Below, one piece after another: positions 46,046 through 59,707 of a stretch of 64,000 nucleotides of DNA (position 1 is its first letter; the number at the start of each line of letters is the position of its first letter). The position numbers and the translations under genes were made by a program. The notes under the pieces are model-generated. The model did not search any database and was not told the DNA's origin. It saw only the letters and a list, made by a program, of their open reading frames with translations. Origin of the DNA: Takifugu bimaculatus. Lineage: Eukaryota; Chordata; Actinopteri; Tetraodontiformes; Tetraodontidae. The DNA is taken from the NCBI GenBank assembly GCA_004026145.2, contig CP034980.1, positions 2,710,151-2,774,150 on the forward strand, read 5' to 3'.

Positions 46046-49000
46046 GCTCCTCAAAATTCAAATAGGCCCTGAATTAGCAGCTGTAGAATGTGTGGCCTGA
46101 TGTATTCATATAGCCAGATATGCAGAAATAATCTCATCTAATTGCTTTAAAGGTGTCGTGTTTGGCTGAGCAGCTGCTGTGTCAGAGTAAAACTGTATAT
46201 CCCTGCTGGAATGCTCCTGAAACTTAAGCTTATTGATTTCCAAGCAGGGAAATGCCACTCTTCTCCAGGCTGGATGATGATAGCAAGCTACACAAAGTGA
46301 CTGTAACCAAATCCAAACGTGCGTGCTGCTGTCGGGCATCAGTGACCGAGGTGGATGAATCTGTGGCAAAGCTCAGATAAAAGAGCAGAGCAGAACAATC
46401 ATCCTCTGACGAGGACGTGATAAAATAAAGTTGGGAGAAACTGTCAGAAAAGTGATAAAGTAATACGGATGATGAAGAGTTTCCAGTGGCTGTTTTCGGC
46501 ATCCTTTCACTCTATATCACAAAGGAGGAGGAAGGCAGATCCTTTTGAGGACAGTGGAGGGAGAGTGAGTCTGTGCTGTGGAGGCAGACGTGCATGACAT
46601 GAGCACCGCTGCGTGTTTTTGTGTGCGCTCCCAGTGTGTTCCCCATCCCTGCCTACACAGAGCAGCCAGCGGAGTCCTCGGCTGATGGAACTCCAACGCT
46701 CTGCCAGCCGGCGAGGACTGAAGGCCCTCCCTTTACCTACGCAGCCGCCACTCCCCTGCACACACACCCTGCAAGTTGATGTTTAATCACGCATCAGACC
46801 ACAGCCGATAAAGAGATAAGGATGTAGATGGCGGGGGCAAAAAAGCAGCCCGGAACATGGAAAACAAGCCTGAAGGGATGGAGTGAATCAGATGTAGCTG
46901 TGGGGTGGGAGGCTAAGGGCGACAATAGAAATGAAAAATGTAGACGCAGAGAGAATCCTCACACCTACATGCAGAACGTGGGTGCAAACATAAGCTTTGG
47001 GCTGACACTAACTCAGCAGCTGATACCAGGCAGAGAGGGAATTAGCCTCCTGAACTACGCCTCCTCACCTGCACAGCCACCCACGCGGATCTGTGGGGCA
47101 ATCCCTCCTCATTACCTTACAGGTGTGTTCGGTCTCGTGTGATGGGCGGATGAAGATTAGGAGGCGGGCGGCAACGGTTACCAAAACCTGCGTGTTACAT
47201 AATCAGGCAGAGAGTCGAGGGAGGGAGGGATGAGAGTGACAGAGGCACGGGGGAGGGCCTGAGTGATCGTCAGCAACATTGTATTTTTGATGGGTCTGAG
47301 TGATGAACATTTAAAGAAGTTGAACATGGCGCTGATTTGTCCACGCTTGTGAGACACAGTGAGAGTTGGTAATTAGATGGGAAAAGAATGCGAGAATCGG
47401 AGGGGGCTGGAGGTTTGCACGTAGTCACGAAGTGATCAGGACGGCAGTGGAGAAGATGAGGGGATGGGATCTGATAAATGTCATTTTTCTCATGGCCTTC
47501 AAAGTGACGCTAGTAGGAGAGTGTGGCCTGACCTTTAGTGCACAGAGTGAGATGCTTGTGCCCTGGAATAAAATATGTCCTGGCATGAGAGGGATCAAAT
47601 CTGTCAAACTGGGGAGGGGTCACAGAAAGATCCCTGGATTAGTTGACACGCGTGAAAAGCCAAACAGATCCAAGGAGAAATGGATGTAGACATCTATTAC
47701 TGCCTGTTTAAAAGCGGCACTCCTCACACAACTTGGCTCACGAGCTCCAACATGCCCATTCATTACAGAGCGGCGCGGCACACTGCTTCCACTGTGCTGA
47801 AGCCATTGTTTTAATGTCTTCTGAGGAATTCCGGAATAGCCCTGTGGAATGTTGGCCCTGTGTTAGCAGTACGATCAGATGACACACATCACACATTTTC
47901 TTTCTCTGTGGGAGTTGCCCCATTAAAGCTTTAAGCCCCGGTGCTGATGTCTGAAAAACAATCCACTCTCACTTCAGTCACTGAAGACTTCCCTCCATCT
48001 CTGGCTACACCCCACCTACCACCCCCCCGAGGCCATGAAGCAAGACCGGTGTTAGCATATCATACTTAAACAGGGGGCCCCAGCATCAAATAGCCGCTCG
48101 CTTCGCTTTATCTCCCTCTCGTATCCTCCACCGAGGCGATAGGTGAAAGAGACACAATTACCACGCACGCCCCCGAGGACGTGTGACTCACCGAGCCCCC
48201 GGTCCGCTTTTTTTGACACTTGTGACAAAGGCTCTGACCCCTGACCTTTCAGCTCCAGATGAGTCACCGGTGGCGCGTTGAAAGATGGGGCTTCCCCGCG
48301 CAGCAGGCCCAGCTTAGCAACGGGTAACATTTAAAGGTTGTCTCTAAACTCTCCCAGACCAGAATCTGTTGCAGGCCCCTGCTGGGAAACTGATGTATAG
48401 GGCTGGGCCCACTGGGTCAGCCATGCGTGCACGTCATGTAAATACTGTTTTTACAAAGACGGTGTATTTTATACTTAATCTTGAGATAGAAAATATGTTA
48501 CATGTAGGTTTATTTAGCCCACTTACATGCTTGACAACGCATTCCCTTCATAACACATATGCTGTGTATAGATTTAGACCAATTCTTAGACAAATTTCCG
48601 GTCTTAAAATCTGTGTTTTCTGTAATTTACCAAAGACCAGTATCATCTAGTGCCGCATGAACGTTGCAAACATCAAGAGGATGACAAACATTTGAAACAT
48701 TTGTATTTTTTAAAAAAGGGTAACAAAGATAAACTTCATTATTTAAAGCAGCAGTAGAGTTCAGTATTTGCCTTTAGGGGCAGCACTTAATTGCAGCCGG
48801 AGGAGCGTAGCCGTCCAGATCCCACCGCTCCGCGTCCTGCTGACGTCTCCGGCAGACAAGAGAGGCCGACAGGAAGGAGCGAAGGAGGCAGAGAGAAGAA
48901 GCCTCGGCGTCCAGACTGAGGAGCAACTGGTGGTTTGTTGTCTTTACCAAACCCGTTAGGGTGTGACTCATGCGCACACGTCCTGGGAGCAGACAGAAAA

Positions 49001-52000
49001 CATCCAGACTCACAGGCCTGTTTTTATTCCTCGCTCTTATTTTTTTCCTTGGGATTTGGATTTGTTTCGAGTGGAGCCGTGCCATTCCACATCTGTGTAC
49101 GTGCAGGATCGGCTTTGTGCCGCGTGGGTTTATTATTGGATCACCCCCCCCCCCATCTCCCTCCCCCGCTCCTCGGACTTTGACGTTTACACGAGCAAAC
49201 AGTCAGTTTGGAACCCGAAGCTTCCGTCCAAACTCGGCAAATTCTGTGTATCGGATTTCAGATTCAATCATGTGAGATTTCTGTCCTCAAATCAGAATTT
49301 TCAGAGCAAAAATGTTTTTCAAAAAATCTCCCAATTATATTTGCTTCACAACACAAAGTAAATAAATCATTGTCCTGATGACACCTCATCATGTGTCATC
49401 ATGGGCAAAGCTGTTGGACTGTTGGATTACTCTCATTTTCCCTGTGGACATGCCTCAACACACCGAGTGTCAAACCTCCAGAGTTTATTTGAGCTTTGAG
49501 TTTAATCTGAAGCTACCAACATAAATAATCCCCTTTGGTCGAGTGGCCAAAGTTGTTCCCAATAACTTGCCAGAAAGTGAAGGTGACAGACAGAGACACA
49601 TCTACTCAGGTAAGAGTTATTTGTTTTGTGAAGTGAAGGAAAAGAAGGGGTGAGTGGCAAAGAGATAAATGGGTGAGGAAAGACACAGGCAGAGGAAGTG
49701 ATGGAGGAGCGGGGCAGACGGAGACGGAGAGTGAAAGGGAAAGCAAATGTCAGTGGCATGTTGACAGGTGGGCCTCAGGGGCACCTACGACAGGTTGATT
49801 CAGAGACCCCACCACCACCTCCACCACCACGCACACCACTCTGTCCCAGTTGGAGATGTGGGATAGCCTGAAGGGGTGAGGAGACTCTCTCCATTAAATA
49901 ACAGAAGGAGGAAGCCCCCAAACTCTTTATCATTGTGCGATCATCGTTTAAATCCAAGTGCCTGAACCTCAACGGGCGCGATGGCTGACGCGGCGTGACA
50001 GGCGAGACGACCAAACAAAAGTAAACGCAACGTATGTCCGAGGAACTCAAAAAAGAAAGTGGAAGGATGACAGGATGAATAAATAAATAGCTGTCAGAAG
50101 CGTTCTGCTTATGGGACGTCAGCTTTTCCACCAGTTGAGGCTCCGGGGCCAAATTGCACTTTAGGTCACTAAATCTGTAAAGCAGAACTCCTCAGCCAGA
50201 TGGGAAGTCGTCACACTCAACATGAGAAGTAATTATGAATAACCTAATTAGCCAGTAGCGCTTCCCATTCAGATGATCCCTCAGCAGGGTCGGAGCCGCC
50301 TCTCCATGGGAGGACTAAGGTGCGCAGGTTAATGGTGCTCCTGGATTAAGGAGACCAGATTCATACATAATGCAGACATTTACCTTAATGGAGGAACGTG
50401 ACTGGTAAGCAATGTTTACATTAGTGGGGGGGTGAGAGTTCAGCTGAGCCGGGGGAATATTTTTCTGCCTACGCCGGCAGCAGACAGAGTAATGAATTTC
50501 TATAAAGCGGATTGCAAATAAAAATAAAGACACACAAAGGAGGGCCGTTGGTTGATGGGTGATGCTGACGAGCAGGAACGGCGGCGGACAGCGGTGGGAC
50601 TAGCAGGAGTTTACAGTCGGTGGAAGAAGTCTGACAGGTTTGTCGACGGTTTTCTATAATCACGGAACCGAAACTTTAATAAAATCCAGGGGTTTAATAA
50701 CACAAATATGAGGCCAAGCATGTATGCACAGGCAGCTACAAGGACATGAACGGGCATGTTTTCCGTACCGTGGCGTATTTGTCTTCCTATCCAAACAGGA
50801 CAGACACGTGTTTCAAGCCTCACGTTCTCTTATCCACGATACGAAACCAAAACAAAATAAATCTCCTGCTGGTTACACCCAAGAAGTCAGAATATGAATC
50901 TGAAAAGAAAAGATGTTTGGAAGAGAAGCTGGTAAGATAAACACAGAATAAGCAGAATTAGCAGCATAATTTCTCTCTGTAGCGGCTCAAAGAGTCAAAA
51001 GGAAATGAGTGGGGATGTCATGAACTTCTCTTTTACTGGCAGTGAGATTCTGACAGTGTGTGTTCTCATTATGAGCACAGAAAGAGGCTCAAAGCCAGAG
51101 ACCTTCATGGCTCTCGCTCTTTGAGTCTATTTCCCATCTATCTGTGCATTCCCAGACAGCTTTAGCAGTTCAAACCTCACACTGCAGCATTGTCACACAC
51201 CACACTGGTTGCCATGGAGAAATAGTCCTCCTGGTCTCCAAGGTACCCGAGCCTATTGTCTTTGGCTTCTTTATTTAGATGAAAACATGATTTGTTGGAA
51301 GGGATCTACTTGTTTTTTCTTGTCACTGCTACTCTTTGCTGCCTTGGCTTTCTTCTTCTTTTTCTTTCTCCACATGAGCATCAGCATCAACCGCGCATGA
51401 CACACATTGTTTCCTTCTTCTTTCCAGGAGTTTGACTGTGCACGTGTGCGCATCACGCTTGCAGTGTGTCTGCGTGTCAGCGTAGCAGGAGGGAGGGCAG
51501 CACCAAGTTCCCCCCTTTGCCGCATGCTCTCGCCAGGACTTCTAATTGCCTTCTATTACCAGGCCTCGTCTGTCACCAGAACACTCGCGGTGAGGACAGG
51601 CAACTTTATTACAGCAGGAGAGACAATGCAGGGTGTGCTGACCTTAATACGAGCCGCCCCGATACCCTGTGCGAGTTACAGGTGCGACTTCCTGTCACAG
51701 CTTGAGCAAAAGTCAGTCAGCTCTTTGCAACAGTTTGAATAAGTGTGAAGGTTCCGGTAATAAACATGTCAGATTTCTGCATCCGCTACCAGCTAGAGCT
51801 AGGATAGCATGCCAGAGCGATGCTAAATCTTGCTCGTATGGCCACTTTTGATGAAGGAATTAATTATTTATTTAGGATCTGGAACGTTGTGTTTTAGGGG
51901 CAACTGATGGACAGGCTCTATTCATGGTTTTATTTTGTCCAAACTCTTGTAAAACTGACATAAGCTCTTATTTATCTAAACGTCCCACTGGTTCTTAGTG

Positions 52001-53103
52001 TACCAGGAAAACAGCAATAAATTCTGAGTAATGCGCATTTTTGGCAAACCTGCCACTAATAACTTGTTTATTGCAACTTTCGTTGGATACAGGAAATGTT
52101 TCACTTAATCATTTCAGTACTTTCCCCCTCAGGAAGTAGGGGGAGTAAATACTGAGCTATAATGGCTTTACTGTGCAGAAATAAATTAAAGAGCTTTGTG
52201 CACTTGTTGCAGAAACTTTGCAGAGATTCATGGAGGGAGACTCGAACACCAACAACAAAGAAAATAATGTGTCTTTAATGCGGCTTTCACAGCAGTCGCC
52301 CGCTTCCACACGAACATCTTTTCATTTATCACAAATTAAGCTATATTTTTGCCCGCACTTACCCAGAACTGCAGCAATATAAAAAGGGACATTCGGACAT
52401 GCTGCCTGGCTGAGAAAGATGAGAAACACAAGTTCAGCTTATCGCCGGCCTTGATGGGGGTGACAGATATCATTCAGTGACGTGTCGACCACGGGTCATG
52501 TGACCCAGGTCTGGGTGGATGCAAGTCATATGTGTAAAACATATGAGATCAAGACCACTTTCACCTGGGCAACCGAGAAGGCAGCAGTGTGTGTCATAAT
52601 AAGGCAAACTTTGAAGCAATAAAAAAGCAACTCCCTGTCCTATCAGCCATCTCCTCCCTTACCCAGCTGTCCATCAACAGGAGCATGTTTGTTTCTTCCT
52701 GTTTAAAGGGAGTCTAACCTGAGACCAATCTTGACAGCAGTGATATATCAATAAATTATTGGAATTAAATGGTCTGAATACTGCAGAGTATCTACAATCA
52801 CACAGAAAACACAGAGTGGGAAGAGAAATCTTGGTTTTAAAACGATGTTCACATGTGTGAATGTAGCCACCCTGCTATTTCTCTCCTTTCCTGTTCATAC
52901 ACACACACACAGGAAGTGACATCAGATCCGCTGCTCCGTGATATCATCGAGCTGAGTTTGAAAAATGTCAGAGCGAATGGAAGAAAAAAAAAAACACAGG
53001 CCCATTGGAAAAAGGAAGCTGCTGCTTTCATTCTCAGTCACTCACCACGACTCAGACGTCCCCGATTGTGTGGTCATGTTTGAACTCAAGAGTGTTCCAA
53101 TTT
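46046..53103. other. Gene-free stretch
   Basis: No domain-bearing exon was found on either strand. A C run lies at 49144-49154 and a CCA/CCACC-rich stretch at 49808-49835. The longest frames (46828-47142 and 48963-49361, plus) lack homology and splice partners. Moderate-GC, repeat-poor parts such as 50220-50420 could be non-coding control elements, but this cannot be shown from one sequence. Confidence 0.55.
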
Positions 53104-53351
<248 letters not shown>

Positions 53352-56300
53352 TCTGGGAGCTGTGAGGTGCTGCTGTGTCAGCGCTGGGTGCAAACTGCCA
53401 CACTGTTGTGTTTGCGGCAGCATGAATGAAGTGGGCGCGGGTCAACATGCTGCAACAGGCCTGCGACTCTGCTGCCTGCCTGACGCCGCTCACCCACACA
53501 CCCACACACACCCACTTTTTCTCAATATCTGTCATCATTTCACCTTTTACTCTCTGACCCAGGCGTCGGGAGATTCAAGCTGGGCTGTTTTGACTGAGCC
53601 ACGGATGCACGTGTGACGCAGAGATGAAGCTGGAATTACCCCTGTACTGGACTGGTTCTGCCCAGCCCAATCATTTCAGGCCCTTTAAATCCCTGTGAGG
53701 GGACTTTTGGAGGAGTGGGTCCACTACCAACGTCCCCGCCTGAGATACACACTTGGAGTTAATGTGTTTTATTGCTCATTACCCAATAGCTGTTGCCAGG
53801 ATGATGACGGTGGCGCTGATGATGGAAGCATGACTGGGTTTAGCCAGTGCCACAAATAGAAAGCTGTTTTGAAAAGCAAGTCTTACTTATTTTCAGAATG
53901 AGGAACTAGAGAAAATGAATCAGAGGGGCTGTGAGAGACGACGGCAACGACAGACCTACGTAGCAACGGCGGCGCTGGGGGTTAAAGGAAGGATTCTGTG
54001 AGTTCAAAGGTGCAGCACAGGGGAAGAACCGGCAGACTCACAGACGTTCTCACACCTATAACACTGCCCCGATTGGTTTAAAAAGCAGAGAAGAGGGGAA
54101 GTGGGTTGGGGGGAGGGGGGGTGAAGGGCAGAGGCAGGCGAAGAGTGTGGGAGAGAGAGACTGGAGGGGAGGGAGAGGAGGTCTGGAGCGAGTCCAGGGG
54201 AACTCCAGACCGCTGTTACCCAATGTGCTCCCACTCAACAGGGGCTGGGAGAGGGACTGCTGCTGGGGACCGGGGGGCAACACACACACACCCACACACC
54301 CACACAGACACACACGCACACGCAGACACGTACACAGTCTTTAGTACCGTAGGTTCTCCAGCACCTTAGCCTAACCTAGACCATCCCACTAAACCCCTAA
54401 ACCTGATCTTAACCTCAAACTTAAGTCTTAACTCTCAAACAGCCCATTAAAGTTGTGAGGACCAGCCAAAATATGCATGTAAATGTGTATTTCTGTAGTC
54501 CTTGTGTAGGTTGTATAAGGCCCAGGCTTGAGGAGTGTTATGGGCTAAATCTGCCTATTTATAGAAGCCCCCCCACCCCCCCACACACTTTCTACAGTGA
54601 CAGTAAAAGCTAAGCTGCTGCCTCCAAAGCTCTATGATGAACTTATCTCCCGAACCACTTAAGGTGTTGTGTATGATTTATGAATTACAGGACAGATTAA
54701 ACAGGACAATCAAAATAAGATGTCTCAAACTGGGGAGGAGAGACGTTCCCTGACTCTCACGCCCCTGAGCCTTTTAGACTGCTTCTGATACGTGGTAACG
54801 ATATGCTGAGGCTGGGTCGCCGAGCCAGGAAGGATGACTACATGTTACAGGAAAAAATCCTGCAGAATTATGTGAAGCGAAAGCGAAACCTACTCCTCTG
54901 CTGCAATAACCTGCAACCCTCTTTCTCTTCTACTTTAGAAATCGTGTCTACTTCTCACCTGTATTTAAATTACTGATGCTAACGGGCTGTGGAGGTAGCT
55001 AGCACAGCTAGAGTTCAATTATAATCAAAATGAAAAGTTGACGGGCCTTACGAGGAACAGACTCGGCATGCGTGCAGCAACTGTGTCTGAACCTACACCC
55101 ACAGGACACAGACCAGACTTTGGCCAGTCGTTGCCGCGGCTACGCGCATGGCTAATTGTCTCGTTACTGGATTCTGCTGGCAGCCACGGGCTGAGTTAGC
55201 GGAGCCAGTCACAGACAGCAGGGTGTAACTTTAGCTGGAGTAAAACCCACTGTGGCCCTGGACGCGGGCCAAGGCGACGGGCCTGATCCTCGCCCCCTCC
55301 CTCCCCTCCCCCCTGCTCACACTAGCAACACACAGCTGATGGTTCAGAAGGACGCTCCATAGGAGCTGATGTTTGTAGGTTCTATAAATTCTATGTTTTT
55401 TCAGCAACATATCAAGCATTCAGCCACCACAGCTGCCCGGCTGCCTTTCACTTGTTTTGCATACATAAAACTTTTCCATTCCACCCCCCACCCCCCCCTT
55501 TTTTTTTCCTTTTTCAGTTCCTTGCGTCTGCTTGTACGTTTTTTCTACCTATTTCCTGTGTTAAATTATAGACATTCGCTTAAAATATCTGATCATGCAC
55601 CTGATGTTTATTTACTTCCTTAGATTTGACTGGTGAGAAGGTCAGCAGGGCGGCATTTGACATGAGCAGTTTCTGCGTCATTCTTTCTTTTTTTGCAGCC
55701 GTTACTAATTTTGGTCAAGTTTCTTTACATAGGAGATGAAAGTAGACATGAAAAAAAAAACTGGAACAGGTGCCAGGAACTGTCCAGTAAAGAATATAGC
55801 AAACCAGACCTGATCAGTTCTCTGAGCAGACTCCTGACCGGCCGGCGGCCGGCTGTCCTGACTTCAGGAGCTCCTCTCTAAAGCTCTAATTGGCTTGGGC
55901 TGCCGTCTTTGCGGCGTCCTGCGTCACATAGTAAACTTAACCTCAGCCCAGACATAAGGACATTAACGTGGTTCAGTATAAATAGCTCGCAGAAGTAAAA
56001 TTAAACCTCTGTGTGTGGAAGTGAGTATTTTGGGCACCTGCGATCTTGTTATTGGTGTTAAATTTAACTCTGTGGTCCTTGGCGAGTGGAAACAGTGACA
56101 GGGACCTGTTTTAAGACGACACACTTCCTGTGCGCTGTGACTGGTGAGAAAAACCGCAAGCCAGTGACGCAACGCTTGGAAAAAAAACAACACAAAAAAC
56201 AGCGTGACGGAGGGCGTGGAAACTTAGCAATGAGGAAGTTGTGGCCTGATTCTATAAAAAACAAAAACTGTTAGGTGAACTGTAAATGGATACTAGTGGT

Positions 56301-59300
56301 GGACTGTAAAGTTTCCAGCGTGGACTTTCCCCTCTGAGATAGCGCCACAGGCTGGCCTGATAAGCAGGAGGCTGCTGGGGTCTGATGTTTAACACGTGAA
56401 GCCTCAAATCCCGCCGTCACCCCCTGGGAGATGTGTGGGGTGACCCCAGAGGAGCGTGTAGCCGCCACGCAGTGTAGCAGCACCACAGAAGAAGACTCTA
56501 ATCCCCTGCACTTGAGACGCTGCTGCGCTTCCTGATGTGACAGAATTAAACGATCGGTTTCCGAGCGTAATCTGTCATCCGGCATAAACTGCTTATTTAT
56601 GTGGCTGAATTCATGTGGCGGTGTTGCTCATTGTTCTGGGATTATGATATTTATACCCACAATCACCAGCGGCTCGTCGGGAGAGGTGCAAAAACGGGGG
56701 GAACGTTTCAGATATTTTTACCTCATTTGTGTCAGTTTCCACCAAGCTAGACGAATAAAGGCAGGACCTGTTTCTGTCTATTAATGTGGGAGTGGAACAA
56801 CATAACAGGGCCACGTGCACGTGTTTGTTTGAGGTTGACAGCCTCGGAAAGAAACAAATTCAAGTTTTCTGTCGGAAACAACACTGAAAGTCCTGAATCA
56901 TCTGCGCTGCGACCACAGGAAGTACCCATGGAACGCGAACAAGCGCTCATAACGCAAAATAATCTACTGGAAACTGCAACAAGCCAGAGATAACACAGCA
57001 ACTGAGCACACAACATGAAAATATCTCAGAAATCTCATGTTGATTTGGGGCTTCTCGTCGATCGTCTCAATAAACGAGAACTAGATTTTTCTGTGAAACA
57101 GGAACAAACTGCTGCAGTGTTCAGCTGAAGAGATACCTGGAGATAAAAGTCCATCTGAAAGAATCCTCTCACTGTCTACAGAGATAACACACACACACAC
57201 ACACGAATATATACACACACACGAATATACACACACTGATAAATGGAGTCAAGGTTAGAGGAAATCCAGCCAAGATCATTCAAACACTCAAAGACATGTG
57301 TTACAATGGAGCAGAGCACATTGGAATTTCATTTGACCTCTGCTGACCTCTTGTTATGAGCGCTTTGTGAATTAAAATAAAGGAGCTTTTTATTCATCAT
57401 TAAATAATTTTAGTTCACCGTAAAAAAGCGCATGCATCTTTCCAGTTTACAGCGGCCGCTACGTCATGCGCCGGCATATTTTTACTGTTTAGCATCCTTT
57501 TATAGCACCTCAAACAGTGTCAGCAAGTCTGCCAATAAGAGCATAATAAGCAAACTACGACCTCCCTCACTGACAGCACGGACCCACCTTTAAATTAATA
57601 CCAAAAGCCGGGCCTGTAGGCTGCTATGCTAGCTAGTAGCTCTTTGGCTATCTTACCAAACAATATCAAACCTGGACACAGAGCGCACGGGCTAAAATAA
57701 AGATGAAACTTCCTGACACATATTACACACCCACTGAAACACATTTAGGGTTATTACATCATGCTAAAGCTACTTCCTTGGATGTGGAATGATGTAAATT
57801 GAAGCAAAGGCATCAAATGCCATGTGCATTATTACACCCTGGCTACAAACCTATAAAGGTGCTTGATAAATTCTTCCTATTTGGCAATATATCGTTTATA
57901 GAAGTTGTAATTTGATAAAAAAAAATCTGGGAACTGTGTAAAAATAACCGGGACACAGCATGAAGCCTTAGATTGTGATTTGCTAGCTTTATCAATGAGA
58001 ATGCTATAAACTGGTGGGAACAGACAACCTTCAATCTCGGAACGTGTTGCCAGTTGATGCCACTGCTCACATCCCTCAGATGTGGCCTCGGGCACGCTCC
58101 AGGTGCCACTCACGCACAAACAGAGGTCCTGACCGGTCTTGGCCCGCTCCGTTACATCCACCATGCCAACTTATTGTCAAGCGGACGCTAACTGGCGGCG
58201 ACACGCGCGCCACCTTCTTTTCCCGTAGAGCCCGGGCGCGCGCGCGTTTGAACCCGAGAAAAGATGAGCTGAAAAACATACACGGACGTTTAAAATCAGG
58301 AGATCTTCAATCAGGTTTGCCAGCGCCGAATCCAAGCGGATCAGTCAGAAGGTTGTTGAAATATCTGACCTGGCAGGAGCGGTGCAGGGGGGTGATTGTG
58401 TTGCTGGTGGGCTGTAAGCAACACGGAGAAGAGATTTGCAGAGACAGCTCATAACAGCTCCCTTGGAACCAATGACTCAGATATGCAGATGTGTTTACTT
58501 CCCTTCTGTTTCCCACCTCAACCAGCACACAAAAGGCAGAGGGAATGAAAGTGCCTGATAATGTCTCTAAGTGTTTCATTTATATATTTATATGCCAGTG
58601 CAAAGACTCGGGGTTTTTTTCCCCTAAAACTTAGACAGACACTTCAAATGGGCTCTCTGCCTCCTCTCGCTATTCCCTCCCTCCCTTCTGAGGGTGTTCA
58701 TCTTTTGTCTAATGTGTGGCGCTGCTCTCTGTTAGCTTCTTTCTGACACCATGCCAGCAGAGTCATCTGCAAAGGGACTCATGTAGGGATTAAAACCCAT
58801 CAACATCTCCCCTTTCGCAGAGAGGTGGGGAAAAATGCAGCGGGGGGAAAAAAATAGAATAAATAATACTAATAAAAAAAAAAACTCGAGACAGTTTTGA
58901 GAAAACTTGTAGAAAGAGAATGCAGATTGTCACCTGACCCTGAGGCGAGGCAGCCCTAAATATAATAAAGAGAAGACAACAGAAGAAGACGAGGCGACAC
59001 GACACGGGTAATGTGTTTTCTCTGCTGGTGTCGTCTGGCAGATCTGGGATGATTGAGTGCTGATGGCTGCCTGGGCCGCTTCAGAGAAGATCGTCAATCC
59101 CCCACACACACACACACACACGCTCTCATGACACACACCGACACGTTGGGCTTTGCTGTTTGTTTGGAGTGAGGAAAAACATCAAGTCGTATTAACTGTC
59201 ATCGTCCCGGCATCTCCTCACCTCTGTTTTCAGTCGAGGGAACGTTTGGATCTAGCACAGAAGCGCCGCGGCAGACGTTCCCGCGCACGTGCGCACGTTA

Positions 59301-59629
59301 TTCCGGAGTTTGGCTGATTCAGGCAGGATGTTTAGGACAGTGGAATTAGCATAATCTGTGTGGAATAAACCCCAATAACAAGCGCGTATGCAGGCATCAC
59401 ACTGGGCAGCACGTCAGCAGCTGACATGGATATGAATGCAGGGCTGTTCTGCTTTATTTACTCGTGTGTGCTCGTCTGTGTGTGTTTTCATAATCACTTC
59501 CTGTTGTGAAATTGTCAGCAGTGGCTACAGACAAACAGGTGCTGGTTACACAGGAAGTTGATTGGCCTGATTCCATGATCCATTTTCCCAAGGCTTCCAC
59601 ACCCCTGCAGCTGTCCTCCAGATTATGAG

Positions 59630-59634
<5 letters not shown>
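53352..59634. other. Gene-free stretch
   Basis: No supported gene. Contains CA-rich repeats at 54277-54320 and 57187-57235. A CpG-rich patch (GGGCGCGCGCGCG) lies at 58231-58245 within an open frame of 146 codons (58014-58454) that matches nothing known. The sequence alternates AT-rich and moderate-GC parts. Confidence 0.55.

Positions 59635-59706
<72 letters not shown>
59635..59706. repeat. (GT)n microsatellite
   Basis: An uninterrupted array of about 35 GT units. Confidence 0.98.

Positions 59707-59707
<1 letters not shown>

Noticed and set aside
58014..58454. 146-codon open frame in a CpG-rich patch
   Set aside because: No recognisable domain; the Arg/Ala string comes from a GCGCGC run. 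No flanking exon fits.
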